64,000 bases of DNA from Streptomyces violaceusniger (GTDB lineage Bacteria; Actinomycetota; Actinomycetes; Streptomycetales; Streptomycetaceae): assembly GCA_005405945.1 (NCBI GenBank), contig BJHW01000001.1:8990001-9054000 (forward strand), given 5' to 3'. This document shows, piece by piece, positions 56,072 through 64,000 of the stretch (position 1 is the first letter of the stretch; the number at the start of each line of letters is the position of its first letter). The notes under the pieces are model-generated. The model was given only the letters and a program-made list of their open reading frames with translations, made no database searches and was not told the DNA's origin. Position numbers and translations under genes: made by a program.

Positions 56072-56105
56072 CATACGACGACAGCGAGCGCATACGACGA
56101 CAGCG
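56072..56105. repeat. 15-bp direct repeat after relA
   Basis: CATACGACGACAGCG at 56072-56086 and again at 56091-56105, four bases apart, just before the terminator hairpin. Confidence 0.7.
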
Positions 56106-56134
56106 GCCCCCGGCGCCTTCGCACCGGGGGCCGC
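56103..56134. terminator. Two-way terminator between relA and the DUF349 gene
   Basis: A perfect 11-bp stem (GCGGCCCCCGG with its complement) around a 10-base loop, between convergent genes. Confidence 0.75.
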
Positions 56135-56158
56135 CGCCGTACGCGGATCAGCGCGCGC

Positions 56159-57388
56159 TCAGCCGCCGAACTCCTGGAGGCCCTTCAGCGCCTGGTCCAG
56201 CAGCGCCTGCCGGCCCTCGAGCTCCTTGGAGAGCTTGTCGGCCTTCGCGTTGTTCCCCGCCGCGCGGGCCGCGTCGATCTGGGACCGCAGCTTGTCCACG
56301 GCGTCCTGGAGCTGGCCGGTGAGCCCCTCGGCGCGCGCCCGCGCCTCGGGGTTGGTCCGCCGCCACTCGGTGTCCTCGGCATCCTGGATGGCGCGCTCCA
56401 CCGCGTGCATCCGGCCCTCGATACGGGCGCGGGCGTCCCTCGGCACATGGCCGATGGCCTCCCACCGCTCGTTGATCGACCGGAAGGCCGCGCGGGACGC
56501 CTTCAGGTCCGAGATCGGCAGCAGCTTCTCGGCCTCGACGACGAGCTCCTCCTTACGGGTGAGATTCTCCCGCTGCTCGGCGTCACGCTCCGCGAAGACC
56601 TCGCTACGGGCCTGGAAGAAGATGTCCTGCGCACCGCGGAAGCGGTTCCACAGGTCCTCCTCGGCCTCGCGCTGGGCACGGCCCGCGGCCTTCCAGTCCG
56701 ACATCAGCTCCCGGTACCGGGCCGCGGTCGGGCCCCAGTCGGTGGAGCCGGAGAGCGCCTCGGCCTCGGCGACCAGCTTCTCCTTGGTCTGCCGGGCCTC
56801 CTCGCGCTGCGCGTCCAGGGCCGCGAAGTGCGCCTTGCGCCGCTTGGAGAACGCCGAGCGGGCGTGCGAGAAGCGGTGCCACAGCTCGTCGTCGGTCTTG
56901 CGGTCCAGCCGGGGCAGGCCCTTCCAGGTGTCCACCAGGGCGCGCAGCCGCTCCCCAGCCGCCCGCCACTGCTCGCTGGCGGCCAGCTGCTCGGCCTCGG
57001 CGACCAGGTCCTCCTTGGCCCTGCGGGCCTCGTCGGTCTGGACCGCCTTGGCCGCCTTGCGCTGCTCGCGGCGGATCTCGACCTCCCCGGCGAGCTTGTC
57101 GAGCCGCTTCCTCAGCGCGTCCAGATCTCCGACCGCGTGATGCTCGTCGACCTGGTGACGGATGTGCTCGATGGCCGCCGTCGCGTCCTTGGCCGACAGA
57201 TCGGTGGTCTTGACCCTGCGCTCGAGGAGGCCGATCTCGACGACCAGACCTTCGTACTTGCGCTCGAAGTAGGCGAGGGCCTCTTCCGGCGATCCCGCCT
57301 GCCACGATCCGACGACCTGCTCCCCGTCGGCCGTACGCACGTACACGGTCCCCGCCTCGTCGACGCGGCCCCAAGGCTCGCTGCTCAC
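56159..57388 (-). CDS. DUF349 repeat protein
   Basis: A 409-residue, almost wholly helical protein with repeated DUF349 modules of about 70 residues (for example LWHRFSHARSAFSKRRKAHF and LWNRFRGAQDIFFQARSEVF). It has a beta-rich N-terminal cap (WGRVDEAGTVYVRTADGEQV) and a coiled-coil C-terminus. GTG 57388 has GGAGGAGG upstream. The role is unknown in actinobacteria. It lies in a conserved spot beside relA. Confidence 0.85.
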   Translation of the reverse strand: MSSEPWGRVDEAGTVYVRTADGEQVVGSWQAGSPEEALAYFERKYEGLVVEIGLLERRVKTTDLSAKDATAAIEHIRHQVDEHHAVGDLDALRKRLDKLAGEVEIRREQRKAAKAVQTDEARRAKEDLVAEAEQLAASEQWRAAGERLRALVDTWKGLPRLDRKTDDELWHRFSHARSAFSKRRKAHFAALDAQREEARQTKEKLVAEAEALSGSTDWGPTAARYRELMSDWKAAGRAQREAEEDLWNRFRGAQDIFFQARSEVFAERDAEQRENLTRKEELVVEAEKLLPISDLKASRAAFRSINERWEAIGHVPRDARARIEGRMHAVERAIQDAEDTEWRRTNPEARARAEGLTGQLQDAVDKLRSQIDAARAAGNNAKADKLSKELEGRQALLDQALKGLQEFGG

Positions 57389-57597
57389 AGCGCCTCCTCC
57401 ACATGATGCCGGGGCGGGCGCGCGGCCCGCGGGCATCGTCCACAGTTTCTTCCGGCCGGGATACGCCCTGGCCGGTCTCACGGCAGGGTGGCGGCCACCG
57501 GGGCAGGCACCCTACACAACGCCAACATAGGCGACCGGTGCCCCGGCTGTCCGTATCCTGCGCGACCGAAATTTCGCAGTACGCGGGCCCGGCGACC

Positions 57598-58464
57598 TCA
57601 GGACTTGGTGACCCTCGCCTTGTTGATCACCACGCTGGCGTTCGGGGCGGTGTTCATCGTCTGGTCCGGCGGGGCCGCCCCGGCGTCGGCGATCTTCTGC
57701 AGGACCTTCATCCCGGCCTCGTCCACGGTGCCGAAGGGTGTGTAGTCCGGCGGGAGGTCGCTCTTCTTGTAGACCAGGAAGAACTGGCTGCCGCCGGTGT
57801 TCCGGCCCTGCTTGGTCTGCGGGTTGTACTGGTTGGCCATGGCGACGGTCCCGGCCGGGTACTTGCCGCCCTTGAGCGAGGCGTCCTTGAGGTTCTCGTC
57901 CGGGAGCGTGTAGCCGGGGCCGCCCGCGCCGGTGCCCTGCGGGTCACCGCACTGGAGCACGTAGATCCCCTGGTTCACCAGCCGGTGGCACTTGGTGTGG
58001 TCGAAGTAGCCCTTGCCCGCCAGAAAGTCGAAGGAGTTGACCGTGTGCGGCGCCTTGCCCGCGTCCATGGTCACGGAGATGTCCCCGCAGGTCGTCTCCA
58101 GCTTCATCGTGTAGGAGGCCGACTTGTCGATCGTGACCGCCGGCTCCTTCTTCCACGACATCTTCTTCGGCTTCTTGTCCGCGACCGCCTTCGCCTCCTT
58201 GGCGCAGGGGTCCGGCGCCTTGCTGGTGGGGGCGGCCGAGGGGGTGGCGGAGGCGGCGGCGTCGTCCTTCTTCTTGTCCTTGTCGTTCCCGGACAGCGCG
58301 CCCGTGGCCGCGACGGCACCGCCACCGGCCAGGACCACGGCCAGCACGGCGGCGATCACCACATTGCGCTGGCGCGACTTGCGCCGCGCGGTTTCGCGCC
58401 GCTGCTGCTGCCGAAGGTACTTCTCCCGGGCGAGTTGCCGCCGCCGCTGCTCGTTACTGACCAC
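57598..58464 (-). CDS. Cyclophilin-type peptidyl-prolyl cis-trans isomerase, membrane-anchored
   Basis: A 288-residue protein. A very basic cytoplasmic N-terminus (about 33 residues) is followed by one membrane helix (NVVIAAVLAVVLAGGGAVAA), a Lys/Ala/Pro linker and an extracytoplasmic cyclophilin domain. Cyclophilin motifs include VNSFDFLAGKGYFDHTKCHR and NTGGSQFFLVYKKSDLPPDY followed by TPFGTVDEAG. It may assist folding of exported proteins. The start is GTG 58464. It is divergent from the metallo-hydrolase gene. Confidence 0.9.
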   Translation of the reverse strand: MVSNEQRRRQLAREKYLRQQQRRETARRKSRQRNVVIAAVLAVVLAGGGAVAATGALSGNDKDKKKDDAAASATPSAAPTSKAPDPCAKEAKAVADKKPKKMSWKKEPAVTIDKSASYTMKLETTCGDISVTMDAGKAPHTVNSFDFLAGKGYFDHTKCHRLVNQGIYVLQCGDPQGTGAGGPGYTLPDENLKDASLKGGKYPAGTVAMANQYNPQTKQGRNTGGSQFFLVYKKSDLPPDYTPFGTVDEAGMKVLQKIADAGAAPPDQTMNTAPNASVVINKARVTKS

Positions 58465-58616
58465 CGGGTCGTCTCCTCATGGCGTGTGCCGTCGGTGTGC
58501 TGCTGTTGTGTACGAGGGCTCGGCCGTACCGTATACGGGTTCGCTGTGGCCGGGGCGCCGCCGGTAGGCTCTGAAGCCGCCGACAATCTTCCACCGGACG
58601 ACTTGTAAGGACGATC

Positions 58617-59333
58617 GTGCTCATTGCCGGGTTCCCCGCCGGGGCCTGGGGGACCAACTGCTATCTGGTCGCCCCCGCCGCCGGTGAGGAGTGCGTGATC
58701 ATCGACCCGGGCCACCAGGCGGCCCAAGGCGTCGCGGAGGTGGTGGCCAAGCACCGGCTCAAGCCCGTCGCCGTCGTCCTCACCCACGGCCACATCGACC
58801 ATGTCGCCTCGGTCGTCCCGGTCTGCGGCGCACATGACGTACCGGCGTGGATCCACCCGTCCGACCGCTTCATGATGAGCGACCCCGAGAAGGCCCTCGG
58901 CCGCTCCATCGGGATGCCGCTGATGGGCGAACTCACCGTGGGCGAGCCGGACGACGTCAAGGAGCTGGCCGACGGCGCCGAGCTGAAGCTGGCCGGTCTG
59001 GAGCTCACCGTCGCGCACGCCCCGGGCCATACCAAGGGGTCGGTGACCTTCCAGATGCCCGAGCAGGCGGACATCCCGTCCGTCTTCTTCTCGGGCGATC
59101 TGCTCTTCGCCGGCTCCATCGGACGCACCGATCTGCCCGGCGGCGATCACGCCGAGATCCTCGAGTCGCTGGCCCGTGTGGTCCTGCCGCTCGACGACTC
59201 GACCGTGGTGCTGTCCGGCCATGGCCCCCAGACCAGCATCGGCCGTGAGCGCGCCACCAACCCGTTTCTGCGGGAGGTGGCCGCCGGCCCGGGAGACGGC
59301 GCCCGGCGCCCGGCTCCGCGACGAGGAATGTGA
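58617..59333 (+). CDS. Metallo-beta-lactamase-fold hydrolase (glyoxalase II-like)
   Basis: A 238-residue protein. The metal-binding motif THGHIDHVAS, then APGHTKGSV, FSGDLLFAGSIGRTDLPGGD and LSGHGPQTSIGRE supply the remaining ligands. It is most similar in pattern to YcbL/glyoxalase II-like thioester hydrolases. The start is GTG. hisS follows after 13 bases, so the two probably form an operon. Confidence 0.9.
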   Translation: MLIAGFPAGAWGTNCYLVAPAAGEECVIIDPGHQAAQGVAEVVAKHRLKPVAVVLTHGHIDHVASVVPVCGAHDVPAWIHPSDRFMMSDPEKALGRSIGMPLMGELTVGEPDDVKELADGAELKLAGLELTVAHAPGHTKGSVTFQMPEQADIPSVFFSGDLLFAGSIGRTDLPGGDHAEILESLARVVLPLDDSTVVLSGHGPQTSIGRERATNPFLREVAAGPGDGARRPAPRRGM

Positions 59334-59346
59334 CGAGAGACTTCCG

Positions 59347-60609
59347 TTGAGCACCTTCAAAGCCCCCCGGGGCACGTATGACCTGATCCCGCCGGCCTCC
59401 GCGACGTACCTCGCGGTGCGCGAGGCGATCGCCGCACCGCTCAAGCGCTCCGGCTACGGCTACATCGAGACCCCCGGTTTCGAGAACGTGGAGCTCTTCG
59501 CGCGCGGCGTCGGCGAGTCCACCGACATCGTGACCAAGGAGATGTACACCCTCACCACCAAGGGCGGCGACGAGCTCGCGCTGCGCCCCGAGGGCACCGC
59601 CTCGGTGCTGCGGGCCGCCCTGGAGGCCAATCTCCACAAGGCCGGATCGCTGCCGGTCAAGCTCTGGTACTCGGGCTCGTACTACCGCTACGAGCGGCCG
59701 CAGAAGGGCCGTTACCGCCACTTCTCGCAGGTCGGCGCGGAGGCGATCGGCGCCGAGGACCCGGCCCTGGACGCCGAGCTGATCGTCCTGGCCCACGACG
59801 CCTACCGCTCGCTGGGGCTGCGGAACTTCCGCATCCTGCTGAACTCGCTGGGCGACGCCACCTGCCGCCCCGTCTACCGGGCCGCCCTCCAGGAGTTCCT
59901 GCGCGCCCTGGACCTGGACGAGGACACCCGGCGGCGCGTGGAGATCAACCCGCTGCGGGTGCTGGACGACAAGCGCGAGGCGGTGCGCGCCCAGCTGGCC
60001 GACGCCCCGCTGCTGCGCGACTACCTGTGCGAGGAGTGCAAGGCGTACCACGCGGAGGTCCGCGAGCTGATCACCGCGCGGGGCGTGGACTTCGAGGACG
60101 ACGCGAGGCTGGTGCGCGGCCTGGACTACTACACCCGCACCACCTTCGAGTTCGTCCACGACGGCCTGGGTTCCCAGTCCGCGGTCGGCGGCGGCGGCCG
60201 TTACGACGGCCTGTCCGAGATGATCGGCGGCCCGGCGCTGCCCTCGGTGGGCTGGGCGCTCGGCGTGGACCGTACGGTGCTCGCGCTGGAGGCCGAGGGC
60301 GTCGAGCTGAACCTCCCCGCCGCCGTCAGCGTCTTCGCGGTGCCGCTCGGGGAGGAGGCCCGCAAGGTCCTCTTCGGCCTGGTCGGTGAGCTCCGTACGG
60401 CGGGCGTCGCCACGGACTTCGCCTACGGCGGCAAGGGACTGAAGGCCGCCATGAAGGCCGCCAACCGCAGCGGCGCCCGCTACGCGATCGTGGCGGGGGA
60501 GCGCGACCTCGCCGAGGACGTGGTCCAGCTGAAGGACATGGACTCCGGCGAGCAGTCCCCGGTCCCGCTGACCGAGGTGGTCGAAGCGGTCCGCGCACGC
60601 CTCGCCTGA
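59347..60609 (+). CDS. hisS: Histidyl-tRNA synthetase
   Basis: A class II synthetase of 420 residues. Motif 2 is WYSGSYYRYERPQKGRYRHF. The histidine-specific signatures are LVRGLDYYTRTTFEF and GGGRYDGLSEMIGG; motif 3 is SVGWALGVDRTVLAL. A C-terminal anticodon domain follows. The start is TTG 59347, which gives the normal N-terminus STFKAPRGTYDLIPP. It closes a two-gene operon with the upstream hydrolase. Confidence 0.96.
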   Translation: MSTFKAPRGTYDLIPPASATYLAVREAIAAPLKRSGYGYIETPGFENVELFARGVGESTDIVTKEMYTLTTKGGDELALRPEGTASVLRAALEANLHKAGSLPVKLWYSGSYYRYERPQKGRYRHFSQVGAEAIGAEDPALDAELIVLAHDAYRSLGLRNFRILLNSLGDATCRPVYRAALQEFLRALDLDEDTRRRVEINPLRVLDDKREAVRAQLADAPLLRDYLCEECKAYHAEVRELITARGVDFEDDARLVRGLDYYTRTTFEFVHDGLGSQSAVGGGGRYDGLSEMIGGPALPSVGWALGVDRTVLALEAEGVELNLPAAVSVFAVPLGEEARKVLFGLVGELRTAGVATDFAYGGKGLKAAMKAANRSGARYAIVAGERDLAEDVVQLKDMDSGEQSPVPLTEVVEAVRARLA

Positions 60610-60706
60610 GCGCCGCTCGAGCCGCGCTTGCCTCGCCCGCCTCGCCCGAGCGACGCAGCCTGCCTCGCCTGACCGGCGCACGAAGCGACGCACGAACCGA
60701 CACACG

Positions 60707-60740
60707 AAAGGGGGTACGGGAACTTCCCGGGCCCCCTTTT
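60707..60740. terminator. Terminator between hisS and the two-component system
   Basis: AAAGGGGG pairs with CCCCCTTT, with an inner CGGGA/TCCCG stem. A T-run follows on the plus strand and an A-run on the other, making it the most classical intrinsic terminator in the window. Confidence 0.85.
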
Positions 60741-60747
60741 CCCGTCC

Positions 60748-61368
60748 TTACAGCAGTCCCAGCCGCATCGCGCTGGTGACCGCCGCGGTGCGGTCGTCCA
60801 CGCCCAGCTTGCCGAAGGCCCGCAGCAGATGGGTCTTCACCGTCGATTCGCCGATGAAGAGACGGCGGCCGATCTCCGCGTTGGTGCACCCCTCCGCGAC
60901 CAGCCGCAGCACGGCCGTCTCCCGCTCGGAGAGGCGGGGACGCTCGGGCCGGTCGCGCAGCTGGTCCATCAGCCGGGCGGCGACGGACGGGGCCAGCACC
61001 GTTTCGCCGCGCGCGGCGGAACGCACGGCCTCGGCCAGCTCGGCGCGGGGCATGTCCTTGAGCAGATAGCCCGCCGCACCCGCCTCCACCGCGCGCAGGA
61101 TGTCCCCGTCCGTCTCGTACGTGGTCAGCACGATCACCCGGGACGGCAGTCCGGCGGCGGTCATCCGGGCGATCGACTCCACCCCGTCGCCGTCCGGCAT
61201 CCGCAGGTCCATCAGCACCACATCGGGCCGCAGCGAGACGCACAGCGCCTCCGCCCTCGGGCCGCTGTCCGCCTCGCCGACGACCGTCAGATCGGGTTCG
61301 GCGCCGAGCATGCCGCGCAACCCCTCCCGCACCACCGGGTGGTCGTCCGCGATCAGGATCCGGATCAC
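60748..61368 (-). CDS. NarL/LuxR-type response regulator
   Basis: A 206-residue protein. The receiver domain has acidic residues in LIADDHPVVREGL, the phospho-acceptor Asp in VVLMDLRMPDGDGV (near 54) and the switch residues in VIVLTTYETDGDI. The C-terminal LuxR helix-turn-helix is LSERETAVLRLVAEGCTNAE followed by STVKTHLLRAFGKLG. GTG 61368 overlaps the kinase stop by four bases. It probably regulates the ABC-2 transporter upstream in the same transcript. Confidence 0.93.
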   Translation of the reverse strand: MIRILIADDHPVVREGLRGMLGAEPDLTVVGEADSGPRAEALCVSLRPDVVLMDLRMPDGDGVESIARMTAAGLPSRVIVLTTYETDGDILRAVEAGAAGYLLKDMPRAELAEAVRSAARGETVLAPSVAARLMDQLRDRPERPRLSERETAVLRLVAEGCTNAEIGRRLFIGESTVKTHLLRAFGKLGVDDRTAAVTSAMRLGLL

Positions 61369-62660
61369 CGTGCACTCCTCGTTCGTACCGTCGGCCGGGA
61401 GGGATGGGGGGACGGGGCGGGCGGCCGGACGGGCAGTTCGAGCGCGACCGTCGTGCCCTCGCCCGGGGCGGCAGCCACCTCGGCCGTGCCGCCCACCTCG
61501 CCCGCCCGTGCGCGCAGCCCGGCCAGACCGTAGCCCTCGCGCGGGGCGCTCGGGTCGAAGCCGCGGCCGGTGTCCCGGACCCGCAGCCGCAGCGCGTCCT
61601 CGCCGTAGCCGAGCGCGATGGTCACCACCGCGCCCGGCCCCGCGTGCCGGCGGGCGTTGGCCAGCGCCTCCTGGCAACCACGCAGCGCCACCACCTCCAC
61701 GGCGGCGGGCAGCGGCCGGACCGCCCCCGCGACCTCGACGCGGGCGGGGACGCCGGTCTGCTCGCCGTGCCGCGCGGCCAGCCGCCGCAGCGCGTCGGGG
61801 AGCGAACTGCCGTCCAGGTCCGCCGGGCCCGCCCCGGCGACCAGCGCCCGGGCCTCCGCGAGGTTCTCCCGGGCCGTACGGGCCATGAGGCCCAGGTGGC
61901 GGCGGGCCAGCGGCACATCGTGGTCCAGCTCCGACTCCACCGCCTGAACCAGCATCAGCAGGCTGGTGAAGCCCTGGGCGAGGGTGTCATGGATCTCCCG
62001 GGTCAGCCGCTCCCGCTCCGCGAGGGCGCCGTGCGCGGCCGACAGCCGGGCCACCTCCTCACGGCTGGCCTCCAGTTCGGCGATCAGCCGGGCGCGCTCG
62101 GAGCTCTGCTGCAGGACCATGATGATCCAGCTGCCGATGAGCAGCGAGAAGGCCCAGGAGACGGCCGCGAAGAGGGAGTTGAAGAACAGATCCCCGGAAT
62201 CCGGCCGCTCCACGAGCGCCCACACCACCACCGGCACGACGTTGATCACGGTGACCGCGACCAGCGCCCTGCGCATCCGCAGCAGCATGAAGCACTGCGG
62301 CGTCAGCGCGAAGATCGCGGTCCGGACCTCGCCGACCAGCGCCGCCGGCACCACGAACAGCAGGAACAGCCCCACCAGATAGACCACCGCGCGGGGCTGG
62401 TCCTCGGCTTCCGCGAGCAGCACCGGCCGGCCGACCAGCACGTACCACGGCGCGGTCGCGGCGAAGACGGCCGCCGCGACGGCGCGCAGTCCGGGCCCGG
62501 GGTCCGATCCGCCCAGGACGAACAGGAACGTGGCAGCGAAGACGATCGCGAAATAGACGTCCCAGCGGCGGTAGGTGCGGTGGTACACGTCCGGATCGCG
62601 CGGACCGGCCGGTTCGCTCAGCCGTCCCGGCGGCTCTTCCAGCGGAAGGTCAGCAGACAC
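61365..62660 (-). CDS. NarL-family sensor histidine kinase
   Basis: A 431-residue membrane kinase. Five or six predicted helices lie between about 25 and 180 (YFAIVFAATFLFVLGG first). The HisKA_3 phospho-acceptor is in TREIHDTLAQGFTSLLMLVQ. The ATPase domain has GCQEALANARRHAGPG, RVRDTGRGFDP and GYGLAGLRARAGEVGG. GTG 62660 makes a 43-base overlap with the permease gene; a later GTG is possible. Kinases of this type beside ABC-2 exporters often sense cell-envelope-active compounds, but the signal here is unknown. Confidence 0.9.
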   Translation of the reverse strand: MSADLPLEEPPGRLSEPAGPRDPDVYHRTYRRWDVYFAIVFAATFLFVLGGSDPGPGLRAVAAAVFAATAPWYVLVGRPVLLAEAEDQPRAVVYLVGLFLLFVVPAALVGEVRTAIFALTPQCFMLLRMRRALVAVTVINVVPVVVWALVERPDSGDLFFNSLFAAVSWAFSLLIGSWIIMVLQQSSERARLIAELEASREEVARLSAAHGALAERERLTREIHDTLAQGFTSLLMLVQAVESELDHDVPLARRHLGLMARTARENLAEARALVAGAGPADLDGSSLPDALRRLAARHGEQTGVPARVEVAGAVRPLPAAVEVVALRGCQEALANARRHAGPGAVVTIALGYGEDALRLRVRDTGRGFDPSAPREGYGLAGLRARAGEVGGTAEVAAAPGEGTTVALELPVRPPAPSPHPSRPTVRTRSAR

Positions 62661-63477
62661 AGCACCAATCCTCCGACGCACCAGGCGCCCAGCACCAGGG
62701 CGATCCGCCCGTACTCCCAGGAGCCCGCCTGCTCCAGCACGGCCGCCGAATCCGGCAGGAACACCCCGCGGAACCCCTGGCACATCCACTTCAGCGGGAA
62801 GAGGGCGCCCACGGTCAGCATCCAGTCGGGCAGCGTGTCGATCGAGATGAAGACGCCGGAGATGAACTGGAGCACCAGGAACGGCAGAACGACCACCGAG
62901 GTGGCACTCTTGCCCGAGCGCGGGACGCTGCTGATCGCGATGCCCAGCAGCGCACAGCCGGTCAGCCCGAGGGCGAAGACCCAGGTGAACGTGAGCCAGG
63001 TCGCCGCGCCCGTGGGCAGATCGAGGTCGAAGAGCGCCGCGCCGACGACCAGCAGCAGCACCGTCTCGGCGATCCCGGAGACCAGGACCAGCCACAGCTT
63101 GCCGAGGAAGTACGCGGCCGGGGGCATCGGCGTACCGCGCAGCCGCCGCAGCACCTTCTCGTCCCGTTCCAGCGCGATGGAGACGCCCAGCGACTGGAAG
63201 CTGGTCGACATCACCCCCGACGCGATCATCGCCGCGGCGTACAGCTGGGAGGCGGTCACGCCCGCGCCCCGCACATCGTCCCGGAAGATCGAGGCGAACA
63301 GGGCCAGGAAGACGACGGGGAAGGCGAAGGTGAAGACCACCTGTTCGCGTCGGCGGAAGAACTGCCTGAGCTCGAGGGCGCCCCGGTGCAGCCCGAGGGT
63401 CCAGGCGCCGGGCAGCCGCCCGGGGCGGCCCCGGAGGCGCGGCGGGCGGTGGAGGAGGTGGTGGTCGTGGTGGTCAT
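62618..63477 (-). CDS. ABC-2 type exporter permease (frameshifted)
   Basis: A six-span ABC-2 membrane subunit (VVFTFAFPVVFLALFASIFR, then VVLPFLVLQFISGVFISIDT). The N-terminal 20 codons (MTTTTTTSSTARRASGAAPG) are out of frame with the rest. One base added at the run 63419-63421 gives GRLPGAWTLGLHRGALELRQ leading into the first helix. The restored length is about 286 residues. The ATG overlaps the ATPase stop (ATGA), so subunits are made together. Confidence 0.9.
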
Positions 63478-64000
63478 CGCGCGCCCTCCCCGGGCTGCTC
63501 GTCGAGTTGTCCGGTGAGCCGCAGATAGACGTCCTCCAGGGTCGGCCGGGAGATCCGCAGCCCCGGGATCTCCCCGTCGAAGCGGCGCATCAGCTCCGCG
63601 ACGGTACGGGTCGGGGTCTCCGTCTCCTCCCGGCGCGCCCCGCCGCCCGGTTCGCTCCAGTGGACCGTCGCCCGGCCGCCGTGCCGCTCGCGCAGCTCGG
63701 CGGGCGTGCCCCCGGCCACGACCCTGCCCGCGGCGATGACCGCGAGCCGGTCGGACAGCGCTTCCGCCTCGTCCAGGTAGTGCGTGGTGAGCACGATCGT
63801 GGTGCCCTCGTCGGATAGCCGCCGGATCAGCTCCCAGAACCGCCGCCGCGCCGCCGGGTCGAAGCCCGTCGTCGGCTCGTCCAGGAGCAGCAGCTCCGGA
63901 CCGCCGATCACGCCGAGGGCGACATCCAGCCGGCGCCGCTGGCCGCCCGACAGCGCCTTGATCCGGCTGCCCGCCTTGTCCTCGAGACCGACCAGGCCGA
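63474..64000 (-). CDS. ABC-2 exporter ATP-binding subunit (5' end outside the window)
   Basis: The C-terminal 175 residues of a DrrA-like ATPase. The ABC signature LSGGQRRRLDV is close to the window edge, and Walker B is ELLLLDEPTTGFDPAARRRF. The switch His lies in IVLTTHYLDEAEALSDRLAV. A C-terminal accessory domain ends in RISRPTLEDVYLRLTGQLDE. The Walker A part lies beyond position 64000. Such pairs export lipophilic drugs or lipids. Confidence 0.93.
   Translation of the reverse strand, partial: GLVGLEDKAGSRIKALSGGQRRRLDVALGVIGGPELLLLDEPTTGFDPAARRRFWELIRRLSDEGTTIVLTTHYLDEAEALSDRLAVIAAGRVVAGGTPAELRERHGGRATVHWSEPGGGARREETETPTRTVAELMRRFDGEIPGLRISRPTLEDVYLRLTGQLDEQPGEGAR

Noticed and set aside
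61404..63818. Long plus-strand open frame of about 800 codons opposite the kinase and permease
   Set aside because: It is a mirror frame of the sensor kinase and transporter, which show full sets of family motifs on the minus strand. It has no ribosome-binding site.

Overview
The window is core chromosome of a Streptomyces-type actinomycete. G+C is very high, third codon positions are almost always G or C, GTG and TTG starts are common, SsgB (a sporulation regulator restricted to morphologically complex actinomycetes) is present, and long G+C hairpins stand in for U-tailed terminators. From memory of family and gene order, the block relA, secDF, ruvABC, pdxST, the PIM genes, thrS and ssgB matches the conserved Streptomyces core. 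No rRNA, CRISPR array, prophage or intact insertion sequence is visible.

Layout. 0.3-7.4 kb: corrin and siroheme genes cobL, a BluB-CobT fusion behind a very long acidic disordered region, and cysG. 7.4-14.3 kb: an SpoU-type RNA methyltransferase, a Ser/Thr kinase with a MITE-like palindrome upstream, small proteins, a TetR regulator beside a cyclase-family hydrolase, and an aminoglycoside-phosphotransferase-like protein. 14.4-14.9 kb: five leftward tRNAs (three Val-GAC, Cys, Gly); two Val-CAC tRNAs lie at 21.4 and 29.1 kb. 15-21.3 kb: pabB-pabC, a double GNAT protein, a DsbA-like protein, a CGNR zinc-finger regulator, ssgB and a PGPGW membrane protein. 21.6-28.5 kb: a carbohydrate operon with a clear promoter and palindromic operators, then a lipoprotein binding protein, two permeases, a YesL-like protein and a Tat-exported exo-rhamnogalacturonan lyase (PL26-like); it probably cleaves and imports pectic rhamnogalacturonan. 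28.5-35.3 kb: SRPBCC and VOC proteins, a DEDDh exonuclease, a DUF4365 protein overlapping an unknown gene, thrS and a HIT hydrolase. 35.3-43.4 kb: a large membrane protein, a divergent EF-G-like GTPase, the phosphatidylinositol-mannoside operon (pgsA-type synthase, acyltransferase, pimA), a second MITE-like palindrome and a LemA-like protein. 43.6-60.6 kb: pdxST, yebC, ruvCAB, yajC-secD-secF, apt, relA, a DUF349 protein, a peptidyl-prolyl isomerase, a metallo-beta-lactamase-fold hydrolase and hisS. 60.7-64 kb: a leftward ABC-2 exporter plus NarL-type two-component system, cut by the window edge.

The most important caution concerns the sequence itself. At fifteen places a reading frame breaks and is restored exactly by adding one G or C to a run of three to five G or C. 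The affected genes include ruvB, secD (twice), pdxT, pgsA, the BluB-CobT gene (twice) and several others. All the changes are single-base losses, so they are most likely uncorrected homopolymer sequencing errors rather than pseudogenes. Spans below are given for the restored genes.

The best biological leads are the BluB-CobT fusion with an acidic extension of about 840 residues, the rhamnogalacturonan lyase/transporter operon with its operators, the two MITE-like palindromes with a shared core, the DUF4365/unknown gene pair, and the EF-G-like protein with degenerate G2 and G4 motifs.
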